64,000 bases of DNA from Alistipes sp. (GCA_017517705.1 JAFWYM010000025.1:1-64000); one strand, 5' to 3'. Counted from the stretch's first letter, positions 27,140 through 35,926 are shown. Program-made: numbers and translations. The notes: generated from the sequence alone by a model not told the origin.

Positions 27140-27760
27140 TACTCCTATATTTACAACCTTGGCATAACGCTCATCCACCTTGTTCCAGTCGATGACACTC
27201 CATAGGTTCTCTACGGCGTCCTTGCGGGCATTGCGATAGTCGATATAGTAGGCATGTTCCCATACGTCGATAGCCAGCAGTGGTGTGAGGCCGTCGCTGA
27301 GTGGTGTACCGGCATTGGGCTTCGATATGATATACAGGCGACCATCCTTATCCGCCGCGAGCCACACCCATCCCGAGCCGAAGAGTGTCGTTGCGGCCGT
27401 TGTCATGCGCTGCTTGAGGCTGTCGAAAGAGCCAAACGTATCCTCTATGGCGCGGCGCAAGGCCCCCGTGGGGTGGTGCTTGGCGCGGGGCGAAAGCTGC
27501 TCGAAGAAGAACACATGGTTCCACGCCTGCGCAGCGTTGTTGAATATGGCGCCATCGCTGCTGAGGACTATCTCCTCCAGCGGCATCATGGCGTAGTGCG
27601 TGCCCTCGACGAGCTCCGCGAGCTTCGTGACGTAGCCGGCGTAGTGCTTGTCGTGGTGAAAGTGTAGTGTCTCGGCCGAGATATAAGGCTCAAGAGCATC
27701 GTAGGCGTAGGGAAGCTCAACAATGGTGAGCGCCACGGTTGCAAGTGTTGTCATCGTCAT
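27137..27760 (-). CDS. Superoxide dismutase (Fe/Mn family)
   Basis: Converts superoxide to O2 and H2O2 in the cytoplasm. 207 residues. Family motifs: LPYAYDALEPYISAETLHFHHDKHYAGYV with the first metal His (about 35), NNAAQAWNHVFFFEQLSP with the second His, and DVWEHAYYIDYRNARKDAVENLW with the Asp and His ligands. The sequence does not decide between Fe and Mn; Bacteroides enzymes are often cambialistic. The extra N-terminal residues before LPYAYD suggest the start may lie a few codons in. It fits an anaerobe that tolerates brief oxygen exposure. Confidence 0.95.
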   Translation of the reverse strand: MTMTTLATVALTIVELPYAYDALEPYISAETLHFHHDKHYAGYVTKLAELVEGTHYAMMPLEEIVLSSDGAIFNNAAQAWNHVFFFEQLSPRAKHHPTGALRRAIEDTFGSFDSLKQRMTTAATTLFGSGWVWLAADKDGRLYIISKPNAGTPLSDGLTPLLAIDVWEHAYYIDYRNARKDAVENLWSVIDWNKVDERYAKVVNIGV

Positions 27761-27854
27761 AGCATATCATTTTTTTGATTACAACACCCCAAAATACAAC
27801 AATAGAGCCAAAGAGTACTCCATGGCTCTATTATCCAACACACTATCTTAGGTC

Positions 27855-29141
27855 TTACTCCGCCTGATGAAGTATCACGCGCTCGATGGCACGCTCGCAT
27901 ACGGGGCAGAAGCGCTCGGCTACGTTGTTACGCATACGGCAGATGTCCGCAGGGCGATATATGCCCTTCGAGCGGTAGCCACCACCCTCGTACACGCCTA
28001 CGATATAGTTCTTCGTGCGCTCGGGGGTCACGGCCGTGGGTATCTCGATGCCCTCCTCGACCATGTCGGCCCACTTCGAGTCGAAGTCTACGAGTGTGGT
28101 GATGTTGGGCTCCCAGGGCTCATGTGCTACGGAGTGCATCTCGTCGTTATCGAGGTTGCCCTCGTAGAAGTACTCGTCGCCAAGGCCGGCAAACGAGTGC
28201 CCAAATTCGTGAACGACGACGGGCTTGAAGGCGGGGTGGTGTGCCGTAGTAAGGGTGTAGGAGTTATATATGCCGCCACCACCGTATGTGTCCGTATTGG
28301 CAAGGATGATGAAGTGCTCGGTGGGGATATTCGTTGCGAGGTCGTACATGGCATATACGTTGCCCGAGGTGAGGTAGCGCTCCATGTAGAAGGTCATGAA
28401 GTTTGAGCCCACGGCTGTCTCGCGCCATGCCCCCTCCTGTGGCACGCTCACGTTGCTATGCTTCGACAGGCTCTCCACGGCGATAAAGTTAAACTTATCC
28501 CTATGGCTCTTGAAGGGCTCGTAGGCCAGAATCTCCTCGGCAGCAATACGCGCATCCTCCATGAATGTTGCCATCTCCTCGGCGGTATATCCCTCGGCGA
28601 GGATGACAACATCGATGCACTCCTTCGAGTCGCCACCCTTATGTACGTAGCTGTAGGGTAGTGGCTCCTGCTTCGAAAGGTCGCGTATGAGCACATCCTC
28701 GGGGTCTACCACATGGCGCAGTGTGGCACCCACAGCTCCCGTATTTGTGCGTAGCACAATCTCGGCAACCACAGCCGTGCGTGGCTTGGGCACAAGAAGC
28801 GTGAACTCGAAGCTGCGTGTCACCTCCGCCGCTTCGGGTGTCGTTATCCACTCCTGGAAGAGCGACGAGAACGATGTCGTATATAGCTTTGTGCCACTCT
28901 CCTTGTCGTAGAGCGTAAGGTCGCCATTGCCCCTCAGGGGTACGTTGTCGAGGTTTATGCGTCGACCCCACCAGCCATCGCTCTTCGATATGTTGTCGAG
29001 GGCGACAAACTGCTCCTTGGCATTACCTGCGAAGGTGTAGTCGATGCGCAGTGTGGCATCCTCGAAGTGGGTGTCGAACTCTTGTGCAAACAGCGCCGTA
29101 GAGCCTATGATGGCCACGGCAAGTAATATCAATCTTCTCAT
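27855..29141 (-). CDS. M64 family metallopeptidase, exported
   Basis: 428 residues with a Sec signal peptide (LILLAVAIIGSTALFAQ). An N-terminal beta-sandwich domain (about 25-145) is followed by the peptidase domain, with the zinc site HEFGHSFAGLGDEY (His 311, Glu 312, His 315, third ligand Asp 321 or nearby). The family founder cleaves IgA in Clostridium ramosum, and M64 proteins are common in Bacteroidetes; IgA as the substrate here is not shown. Cys residues near the C-terminus (CRMRNNVAERFCPVC) match the family. It is followed upstream by plsY, 21 bases away. Confidence 0.88.
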   Translation of the reverse strand: MRRLILLAVAIIGSTALFAQEFDTHFEDATLRIDYTFAGNAKEQFVALDNISKSDGWWGRRINLDNVPLRGNGDLTLYDKESGTKLYTTSFSSLFQEWITTPEAAEVTRSFEFTLLVPKPRTAVVAEIVLRTNTGAVGATLRHVVDPEDVLIRDLSKQEPLPYSYVHKGGDSKECIDVVILAEGYTAEEMATFMEDARIAAEEILAYEPFKSHRDKFNFIAVESLSKHSNVSVPQEGAWRETAVGSNFMTFYMERYLTSGNVYAMYDLATNIPTEHFIILANTDTYGGGGIYNSYTLTTAHHPAFKPVVVHEFGHSFAGLGDEYFYEGNLDNDEMHSVAHEPWEPNITTLVDFDSKWADMVEEGIEIPTAVTPERTKNYIVGVYEGGGYRSKGIYRPADICRMRNNVAERFCPVCERAIERVILHQAE

Positions 29142-29162
29142 ATACGGTTAGTTAGGTTACTC

Positions 29163-29888
29163 TTATTTTTTCGCCCCGAAGTCGAAGGCGTCCTCCTCCG
29201 TCTCATCCTTGTCGGGGCCTCCCCAGAGGAATATCTGCGACTCGGTGCCATTCCTTAGGCGCCCGATATTCTTGCGGTGGGTGTATACAAGGAGTATGGC
29301 TACAACCCACGAGAAGACGATGAATGGCACGCTGGCAAAGGGAGCATCGGCATTATATGTCATCGTCGAGAATATCATCACGAAGCAGGGGTAGCAGCAC
29401 CCTGCCACCATCGATGCCAGCGACACATAGTGCCAAATGGCGAATACGAAGCACCATACGCCAAAGCATAGCAGCAGTATGGGGGCGTAGATGCCTGTGC
29501 CGGCACCGAGCAGCGTGGCTACACCCTTGCCACCCTTGAAGCCTGCGAAGATGGGGTATATATGTCCCAAAACTACGGCCACGGTGGCTATGATACGGAG
29601 GTTTATAAGCCAGGCGTCGTTTATGGCATCGTCGTAGCGCATAACCGAGGTGAGTATCACGGCGATGAAGCCCTTGAAGTAGTCGATGATGAATACGGGG
29701 AGGGCTGCACGCTTGCCCAGCACGCGCAACATATTCGTTGTGCCGGCATTCTTACTGCCGTGCTCGCGAATATCTATGCCATAATATTTTTTACCAATCC
29801 ATACAGCACTCGGTATCGAGCCAAGCAGGTAGGCTACTATCATCAAGGCGATGGCACTTAGCCACGTCAATACTGTCCACTCTCCCAT
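29163..29888 (-). CDS. plsY: Glycerol-3-phosphate acyltransferase PlsY
   Basis: Integral membrane enzyme that moves the acyl group from acyl-phosphate to glycerol-3-phosphate, the first step of phospholipid synthesis. 241 residues, slightly longer than the usual ~200 because of a charged C-terminal tail (DKDETEEDAFDFGAKK). The three family motifs are present: GSIPSAVWIGK, GSKNAGTTNMLRVLGK and GHIYPIFAGFKGGKGVAT. Several hydrophobic spans are clear. It probably shares a transcript with the downstream M64 peptidase gene. Confidence 0.95.
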   Translation of the reverse strand: MGEWTVLTWLSAIALMIVAYLLGSIPSAVWIGKKYYGIDIREHGSKNAGTTNMLRVLGKRAALPVFIIDYFKGFIAVILTSVMRYDDAINDAWLINLRIIATVAVVLGHIYPIFAGFKGGKGVATLLGAGTGIYAPILLLCFGVWCFVFAIWHYVSLASMVAGCCYPCFVMIFSTMTYNADAPFASVPFIVFSWVVAILLVYTHRKNIGRLRNGTESQIFLWGGPDKDETEEDAFDFGAKK

Positions 29889-30066
29889 AATATCCTCTAA
29901 TTAGTTAACTGTTAGCGCAATGCAATACTCGCACTACGCTCCACAATAGACAAAGTTATAAATAATATCGTTAAATGCAAAATTTTCTCTCTCCCTCTTG
30001 CTACTTCGGACGCATTGCCACACACGGCCACTCGTGGGATATGAGAAGAAAAATAGTGATGAAAAA

Positions 30067-30096
30067 TTGCAGTTTTCAAAAAAATATGTAAATTTG
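30067..30096 (+). promoter_or_regulatory. Promoter of the yitT-miaB unit
   Basis: TTG (30067-30069), 19 nt, TAAATTTG (30089-30096). The predicted start is near 30102, which supports ATG 30125 rather than the earlier in-frame TTG at 30098 as the YitT start. Confidence 0.75.
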
Positions 30097-30124
30097 TTTG
30101 ATTAAAATACATATTTGCATATTT

Positions 30125-31144
30125 ATGAAACTACAACTTAACCTTGCAAACCTTTCAACCTCAGTAAAAGAGTCGGTGTCGGATTGGCACTGGTGGGTAT
30201 CTATGGGACAGATTGTCCTCGGTTGTTTCCTTGTGGCTGTCGCCTTCGTTGTATTTATCAACCCCTATGACCTCGTCCCCGGTGGTATCTATGGTTTGGC
30301 GCTGGTGCTTCATAACCTCTTCCCCTCTGTGCAGGTGGGAACCTTTGGCTATATGTTCGATGTACCCCTGATTATCACGGCGTTGCTGCTCTTTGGTGGC
30401 ACGTTCGGTGGTCGCACAATATTTGCATCGTTCCTCACGCCGGGTATCATGAACATCCTCGACTACCTCGTATACCCCAACCAGGCAGCTATCGAGGCTC
30501 TCGACCCCACGCTCCTGTTGGGTGGTACTGTAGACCTCAGCCAGCACCTTATGCTTGCCGCCATCATCGGTGGTTGCTTCAGTGGTGTGGGTGTGGGTAT
30601 CGTCATTCGCAACAATGCCGCAACGGGCGGTACAGATATTACGGGTATGCTGCTGCATAAGTTCGCCAAGATGAAGTTCGCTAACGGCGTATTGCTTTCG
30701 GATGCCATCATCGTGCTCAGTGGTCTTGTGGTCATAGGCTTTGGCGTGGGTCTCCCCGAGGGTAAGGAGGCGCAGGGCTTGCTCCTCTCGCTCTACTCGG
30801 CAGTGTGTATCTTTGTGAATGCTAAGGTGCTGGGTTATACCATCGATGGTGCCTCGCGTGACAAGCTCCTATACATCATCTGCGATGAGCACTCTAAGGA
30901 TATGCGCGAGTATATCCTCCACGAGCTCAACCGTGGTGGTACCTACATCAAGGCTAAGGGTATGTATACCGACCGCGACAAGGAGATGATCTTCCTCGTT
31001 GTCAACCGCAAGGAGGTGCGCAACGTGCAGCACAAGATTAAGGAGTTCGATCCTAAGGCCTTTGTTGTTGTCACCGATGCCTACGACACCTTCGGTGAGG
31101 GCTTCAAGCCCTTCCCCGAGGAGAATGCAATGCCTACAGAGTAG
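30125..31144 (+). CDS. YitT family membrane protein (DUF161/DUF2179)
   Basis: 339 residues from ATG 30125. Five or six membrane segments (for example IVLGCFLVAVAFVVFINPYDLV and MLAAIIGGCFSGVGVGIVI) carry the family GGxYGLALVLH and NNAATGGTDITGML motifs. They are followed by a cytoplasmic DUF2179 domain (YIICDEHSKDMREYILHELNRGGTYIKAKGMYT), a small ligand-binding-like fold. Substrate is unknown; some YitT proteins are proposed efflux carriers. miaB follows after 26 bases, probably in the same transcript. Confidence 0.9.
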   Translation: MKLQLNLANLSTSVKESVSDWHWWVSMGQIVLGCFLVAVAFVVFINPYDLVPGGIYGLALVLHNLFPSVQVGTFGYMFDVPLIITALLLFGGTFGGRTIFASFLTPGIMNILDYLVYPNQAAIEALDPTLLLGGTVDLSQHLMLAAIIGGCFSGVGVGIVIRNNAATGGTDITGMLLHKFAKMKFANGVLLSDAIIVLSGLVVIGFGVGLPEGKEAQGLLLSLYSAVCIFVNAKVLGYTIDGASRDKLLYIICDEHSKDMREYILHELNRGGTYIKAKGMYTDRDKEMIFLVVNRKEVRNVQHKIKEFDPKAFVVVTDAYDTFGEGFKPFPEENAMPTE

Positions 31145-31170
31145 ATTGTGTGGATGAATAATTTGTGTAT

Positions 31171-32526
31171 ATGAACATTTCAGTAAATAATTTGCGCCCA
31201 CTCACCGGTAGCGGGCGCAAGCTATATATCGAGACCTATGGTTGCCAGATGAATGTCGGCGACTCGGAGATTGTGGTATCTATCATGCAGCAGGAGGGCT
31301 TCCGCTATACCGAGAGCCTCGAGGAGGCAGATATTGTCCTTATCAACACCTGTTCCATACGCGATAATGCCGAGCAGCGCATCTGGGGACGCCTCAGCGA
31401 GATGCGCAGGATGCGTAAGCAGAAGCCCTCGCTCATCATCGGCATCATCGGCTGTATGGCCGAGCGCCTTAAGGAGGAGCTTACTAAGGGTGGCACGGGC
31501 GTCGACATCGTCGCCGGCCCCGATGCCTATCGCGATCTTCCGCGCCTTGTGCGCGAGGTGGACAATGGCGCTGCGGGTGTCAACGTGGAGCTCTCGAAGG
31601 AGGAGACATACGCCGAGATTGCCCCTGTGCGCTTGGACAAGAATGGCGTGAGTGCCTTTATAGCCATCATGCGTGGTTGCAACAACTACTGCTCATACTG
31701 CGTCGTGCCCTACACGCGAGGTATCGAGCGTAGCCGCGATGCCCAGACCATCGTTGCCGAGGCCCGCACGCTCTTCGAGAATGGCTACCGTGAGGTTACA
31801 CTCCTCGGCCAGAATGTCAACTCGTACCGCACGGGCGATGTAGACTTCCCCGAGTTGTTGCGCCTCGTTGCCGAAATATCGCCACTGCTGCGCGTGCGCT
31901 TTGCTACGTCACACCCCAAGGATATCAGCGATAAACTCCTCGAGACTATGGCCTCGATGCCCAATATATGCAAGGCTATACACCTCCCAGCACAGTCGGG
32001 CTCTACGGCGATGCTTAAGCGCATGAACCGTAAGTATACGCGCGAGTGGTACCTGGAGCGTGTGGCTGCCATACGTCGCTATATGCCCGATTGCGCCATC
32101 ACTACCGACCTTATCGCGGGCTTTGCCCACGAGACCGAGGAGGAGCACAAGGAGACCCTCACGCTTATGCAGGAGGTGGGCTACGACTTCGCCTATATGT
32201 TCAAATACTCGGAGCGCCCCGGCACCTTCGCGCAGCGCAACCTCGGCGACGACATCCCCGAGGATGTTAAGACGCGCCGCTTGACGGAGATTATCGACCT
32301 GCAGAATAGACTATCAGAGGAGAGCAACAAGCGCGATGTGGGTAAGGAGTTCGAGATCCTTGTGGAGTGTACATCGAAGCGTAGCGACCAGCAACTCTCG
32401 GGTCGCACCTCGCAGAATAAGATGGTCGTCTTCGACCGTGGCAACCATAATGTCGGCGACTATGTCCGCGTGCGCATCACGGGTTGTTCTTCGGCGACGC
32501 TCTTTGGCGAAGAGGTCTCTTTGTAG
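31171..32526 (+). CDS. miaB: tRNA-2-methylthio-N6-dimethylallyladenosine synthase
   Basis: Radical SAM methylthiotransferase that modifies A37 of tRNAs reading U-starting codons. ATG 31171 gives 451 residues; a GTG at 31165 would add two. The N-terminal UPF0004 domain has ETYGCQMNVGDSE, NTCSIRDNAE and GCMAE with three cluster Cys. The radical SAM motif is MRGCNNYCSYCVVPYTRG (CxxxCxxC), and the C-terminal TRAM domain is present. The end is followed by a 20-bp terminator stem. MiaB rather than MtaB or RimO is supported by the spacing of GCNNYCSYC and by full-length similarity. Confidence 0.95.
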   Translation: MNISVNNLRPLTGSGRKLYIETYGCQMNVGDSEIVVSIMQQEGFRYTESLEEADIVLINTCSIRDNAEQRIWGRLSEMRRMRKQKPSLIIGIIGCMAERLKEELTKGGTGVDIVAGPDAYRDLPRLVREVDNGAAGVNVELSKEETYAEIAPVRLDKNGVSAFIAIMRGCNNYCSYCVVPYTRGIERSRDAQTIVAEARTLFENGYREVTLLGQNVNSYRTGDVDFPELLRLVAEISPLLRVRFATSHPKDISDKLLETMASMPNICKAIHLPAQSGSTAMLKRMNRKYTREWYLERVAAIRRYMPDCAITTDLIAGFAHETEEEHKETLTLMQEVGYDFAYMFKYSERPGTFAQRNLGDDIPEDVKTRRLTEIIDLQNRLSEESNKRDVGKEFEILVECTSKRSDQQLSGRTSQNKMVVFDRGNHNVGDYVRVRITGCSSATLFGEEVSL

Positions 32527-32613
32527 CGTTAGAGCCTCATCTATTGCAGTCGTGGAGCGTAAGGGCGAGTGACGGGGCCACCCAATAATGACGCAGAGAC
32601 GCAGGGACGAAAG

Positions 32614-32667
32614 GACGCAGAGACGATAGAGAAGATTTTATTTTTCTCTATCGTCTCTGCGTCTTTT
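32614..32667 (+). terminator. Terminator of miaB with a perfect 20-bp stem
   Basis: GACGCAGAGACGATAGAGAA (32614-32633) pairs perfectly with its complement at 32644-32663 around GATTTTATTT, followed by TTTT. Just before it, octamers GACGCAGA, GACGCAGG, GACGAAAG, GACGCAGA, GACGATAG run head to tail from about 32590, so the 5' arm is itself part of an 8-bp tandem array. Confidence 0.88.
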
Positions 32668-33062
32668 AGTTATGGGTAGTATGGGTAGTATGGGTAGTAT
32701 GGGTAGTATGGGTAGTATGGGTAGTATGGGTAGTATGGGTAGTATGGGGAGTATAGGTAGCACCTGATAGCGCTCTACCCAGTCTACCCAATATACCCAT
32801 TCTACCCTGGCTCCCCATGACTGCGCTATTAGTTATAGGTAGTATGGGGAGTATAGGTAGTTAGGGTAGCCCCCTGATAGCGCCTTACCCACTCTACCCA
32901 ATCTACCCACTCTACCCAGGCTCCCCATAACTGCGCTTTAAATTATGCGTCCCGTCGTCTCTTCCGGATCCTTCGACTACGCTTATGCTACGCTCAGGAT
33001 GACAAAGTGCTCCATAGAACTCACCCCATAAAAAACGCGGGTATATAAAAGTATACCCGCGC
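32668..33062 (+). repeat. Composite nonamer-palindrome element, double copy E
   Basis: Eight perfect tandem GGGTAGTAT units (32674-32745) lead into CACCTGATAGCGCTC (about 32760), TACCC units and AGGCTCCCCATGACTGCGCT-like flank (E1). A second, partial unit (about 32838-32960) repeats loop, TACCCACTC units and flank with TTATGCGTCCCGTCGTCTC (E2). Then comes GGATCCTTCGACTACGC, with GCTCAGGATGACA, and a terminal palindrome CGCGGGTATA/TATACCCGCG (33036-33061). Confidence 0.85.
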
Positions 33063-33091
33063 CATTAATAGTGAATATATTGCCTAAACAT

Positions 33092-33934
33092 CTAAAAGTC
33101 GTAGCCCAAAATCACATCGGCATAGTCGCACCAACCTGACGCATTTTTATATGCTGCTACCGACTCCGAGGGCACATATATTATAAACCTTGAGTAATTC
33201 TCATCAAATGCATTGGGTCCAAGTTTTGGCGGTGTTGTTGCCATGCAATATACCTTGCTTAAATCATTACAATCGGAAAATGCCCTATCTCCAATTGAAT
33301 TAACGCCATCTGGTATTGTGATACTTGTCAGACTATCGCAACTGTAAAATGCCCAATCCCCAATTGAATTAACGGTATCTGGTATTGTGATACTTGTCAG
33401 ACTATAGCAACTGTAAAATGCCTCTCTACCAATGTGAGTTACGCCATCTAGTATTGTGATACTTGTCAGACTATCGCAATCGTAAAATGCCCTATCCTCA
33501 ATTGAATTAACGGTATCTGGTATTGTGATACTTGTCAGACTATCGCAATCGTAAAATACCTCTCTACCAATGTAAGTTACGCTATCTGGTATTGTGATAC
33601 TTGTCAGCCTTTCGCAGTTGTAAAATGCCTTTCTACCAATGAGAGTTACGCCATCTGGTATTGTGATACTTGTCAGATTATAGCAATTGTAAAATGCATT
33701 TTCACTAATCTTGGTTATGGGCCTATCAAACTGGATTATACCATATCCATTGGCGTAATAGTGCTCAATAATTTCTGCGCCGAAATCACTACTTCTAACA
33801 TCAATCGTCTGCTGGTCATAACTTTTATATGTCAACGTATTGTGCATGAGCACTATATTCGATGTTTTTTCGCAGCCCGAAAGTAGTAATATGGCTACAA
33901 GTGATAGTGCTATATATAGTAAATTTCTCTTCAT
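33092..33934 (-). CDS. BspA-like leucine-rich-repeat lipoprotein
   Basis: 280 residues. The lipoprotein signal ends in LLSGC (Cys 21). About six to seven LRR_5 units of 23 residues run from about 73 to 230, each of the form 'LTSITIPDGVnSIGDrAFYdCdS'. Several adjacent 69-bp units are nearly identical at DNA level, so repeat number could change by recombination. The C-terminal cap contains ATTPPKLGPNAFDEN. BspA-like proteins mediate binding to host or other bacterial surfaces in some species. The gene is the last of a minus-strand set of three exported proteins. Confidence 0.88.
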   Translation of the reverse strand: MKRNLLYIALSLVAILLLSGCEKTSNIVLMHNTLTYKSYDQQTIDVRSSDFGAEIIEHYYANGYGIIQFDRPITKISENAFYNCYNLTSITIPDGVTLIGRKAFYNCERLTSITIPDSVTYIGREVFYDCDSLTSITIPDTVNSIEDRAFYDCDSLTSITILDGVTHIGREAFYSCYSLTSITIPDTVNSIGDWAFYSCDSLTSITIPDGVNSIGDRAFSDCNDLSKVYCMATTPPKLGPNAFDENYSRFIIYVPSESVAAYKNASGWCDYADVILGYDF

Positions 33935-33945
33935 AACGTGCTAAA

Positions 33946-34839
33946 TTAGAATGTGTAACCTATCTGCACTTGGAATCCCGGTTTCAAAGGATAGGATATA
34001 TGGTATTGCGCTCCATCACCAATAATCTCTGTCCAATGATCTGTTGGGGTTGTTATAAGCTGCAATCCTGCCTGTAGAGATATCGCCGACCCCGACTTAA
34101 AGCGTACGTCAAAACCAATGCCCGGGGTTGCGAAAAATTGCGATGTGCCGACCTCGAAAACATCGTCGTAAGTACGCTTGGTCGAAAAGTTACCTCCCAC
34201 AGATAGCGAAAAATAGGGTTGTAAACGTGACTTGCCAATATATGCTTTTGCGTTGGCGTAGAGAGGGATATTTACTAAATTGCGATTACCCTTAAAATTA
34301 AATAAGATACCCGTTCCTGCGCCTACAAAGAAGGTGTTGTTAAAGCGGTAGCCACCAAGGTATTCAACACTAAGAGAGGGGTATTCTATGTATCGACCTG
34401 CGCCACTGATGGTGAGATATGTCGAGTGGCGCCAGCCTACTATATTCTCAACGATGGTATTGCGTATCACCTCGTGCTTCACTTTGCGGTTGAGTTTCTT
34501 TAGGCGTGCCTGCTCGGCGGAGATAAGCTCGGCGCGTTGGCGTGCCTCGTCGGTAAGTTGCATTAACACAATCATATAGCCATCATTGATCTTATATATC
34601 TGTGGCTGGTAGTTGGGTGCTTCGACAAAAAGCAGGGCGCCATTTGCGGGTATGCTGCCCCTAAATTCGCCATTGGAGTCGGTAGTAAAGGTTGGCTTGC
34701 CATCGCACGACACCGAGGCGTTGGCTATGGGCATGCCCGAAAGAGCATCGGCAACACAGCCCTCGATAGAGCGCAGCTCCTGGCCCGATGCAATGGTGGC
34801 AGACAGTAGCAGCCACGCAGCGATAACGTATCTCTTCAT
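33946..34839 (-). CDS. Outer membrane beta-barrel protein with carboxypeptidase-regulatory-like domain
   Basis: 297 residues with a signal peptide (MKRYVIAAWLLLSATIASG). Residues about 24-95 look like a CarboxypepD_reg-like beta-sandwich (IEGCVADALSGMPIANASVSCDGKPTFTTDSNGEFRG), common at the N-terminus of Bacteroidetes outer membrane proteins. A helical linker (EQARLKKLNRKVKHEV) then leads to alternating strands ending in QIGYTF, a typical barrel C-terminus with terminal Phe. Probably an eight-strand barrel of unknown function. It lies 12 bases upstream of the LRR gene in the same operon. Confidence 0.78.
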   Translation of the reverse strand: MKRYVIAAWLLLSATIASGQELRSIEGCVADALSGMPIANASVSCDGKPTFTTDSNGEFRGSIPANGALLFVEAPNYQPQIYKINDGYMIVLMQLTDEARQRAELISAEQARLKKLNRKVKHEVIRNTIVENIVGWRHSTYLTISGAGRYIEYPSLSVEYLGGYRFNNTFFVGAGTGILFNFKGNRNLVNIPLYANAKAYIGKSRLQPYFSLSVGGNFSTKRTYDDVFEVGTSQFFATPGIGFDVRFKSGSAISLQAGLQLITTPTDHWTEIIGDGAQYHISYPLKPGFQVQIGYTF

Positions 34840-34878
34840 AACTTACTCTTAGGGTTACTCTCTTACACTCTTTAAGGG

Positions 34879-35625
34879 TTACTCCTCGTCGACCCACACA
34901 AGGGGTGCGCCTGTGGTAGCAATCTCCTCGTCGCTGAGGTCGAGCGATATGATGCCCTGAGCAAACGAAGCAACGGCGTAGGGCTGGTAGACGAGGGTGA
35001 GACCGCGCGAGGTGATAAGCACAGAGTCGGCAATGGGGATCATATCGACATTCTCGATTAAGTTGTCGGGCTCAACATCGTTGAGCTTAGCATAGATAAG
35101 CCTGCGGATGGCATCGCCCCACTCGCCCTCGAAGAGGTAGTCGAAGTCGTAGAGCTGTCCCGTGGCGAGGTCGAAGCACTCGTACCACAAGCTATGTCCC
35201 TCGTGTGGGCCACCTGTATATATCTCGATGTAGGTCTCGTAGCAGAGGATGCTCCTATTGCGCTCGAAGTGTACCTCCTGATCCATGACGTACTTATAGC
35301 GCGGTAGTATGATGTCGTGAAGCTCGGCATCCTCCTCCGTATAGTCGTCGGCAAGAAGCTGTGCCGAGGCCTCAACGCTCATAGGCTCAACGGTGTAGCC
35401 ATCGAAGCTATTGGCATAGTTCTGTGCCTCGATAGAGGCGAATATGGGGTCTTTATCCGCATTGGCGATGCGCTGGTAGCAGATGTGAAGGTCGAGCATC
35501 TCGTTCTCGACGGTGATGTCAAAGGGTACAAACTGAGGTAACTCATCACTCTTGGCATTGTTGCCACCACACGCCACGGCACCCAGAAGCGTAAGCACCA
35601 TAACACATATATAATATCGTCTCAT
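34879..35625 (-). CDS. DUF4163/DUF3298 (RsiV-like) lipoprotein
   Basis: 248 residues. The lipoprotein signal ends in AVAC (Cys 19). The mature part resembles the DUF4163 plus DUF3298 pair found in RsiV-type proteins: YIEIYTGGPHEGHSLWYECFDLATGQLYDFDYLF and the C-terminal LTLVYQPYAVASFAQGIISLDL. In Bacillus RsiV the domain binds lysozyme, but most Bacteroidetes members have no anti-sigma part and unknown ligands; this one also lacks a cytoplasmic domain. The outer membrane protein gene follows 39 bases downstream. Confidence 0.78.
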   Translation of the reverse strand: MRRYYICVMVLTLLGAVACGGNNAKSDELPQFVPFDITVENEMLDLHICYQRIANADKDPIFASIEAQNYANSFDGYTVEPMSVEASAQLLADDYTEEDAELHDIILPRYKYVMDQEVHFERNRSILCYETYIEIYTGGPHEGHSLWYECFDLATGQLYDFDYLFEGEWGDAIRRLIYAKLNDVEPDNLIENVDMIPIADSVLITSRGLTLVYQPYAVASFAQGIISLDLSDEEIATTGAPLVWVDEE

Positions 35626-35781
35626 AACCGTAGTAGTTTAATTGTAATTCTATCGTAAAGGTATAGATTTTTATCGTAACGACAAAGCTTCGAATGTATA
35701 ATTTGTTAAACAAACATTATTTCGTCAACCTTTTGCAGGTGATCCCTTTTAAACAATCCTCGCTGAAATAGATAAAAAAAT

Positions 35782-35807
35782 AAAGGCGCTGACAATCAGC
35801 GCCTTTT
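35782..35807 (-). terminator. Terminator of tRNA-Glu
   Basis: AAAGGCGCTGA (35782-35792) pairs with TCAGCGCCTTT (35796-35806). On the minus strand the hairpin is followed by TTTATTTTTTTA. It starts directly after the tRNA 3' end. Confidence 0.9.
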
Positions 35808-35808
35808 G

Positions 35809-35880
35809 TAGTGGATAGGGGATTCGAACCCCTATGTCATGCGTGAGAGGCATGTATCCTAGCCCTTAGATGAATCCACC
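35809..35880 (-). tRNA. tRNA-Glu (anticodon CTC)
   Basis: Minus strand: acceptor GGTGGAT pairs with ATCCACT (G-U at first pair), discriminator A. The anticodon stem CATGC/GCATG encloses CTCTCAC, anticodon CTC. The T-arm is GGGGTTCGAATCCCC. CCA is not encoded. CTC is the minor glutamate isoacceptor; the TTC gene is not in the window. Confidence 0.9.
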
Positions 35881-35926
35881 ATGTTGTTCGACGCCTAAGC
35901 GCCGTGTTTGTCACCTTTCGACGATG

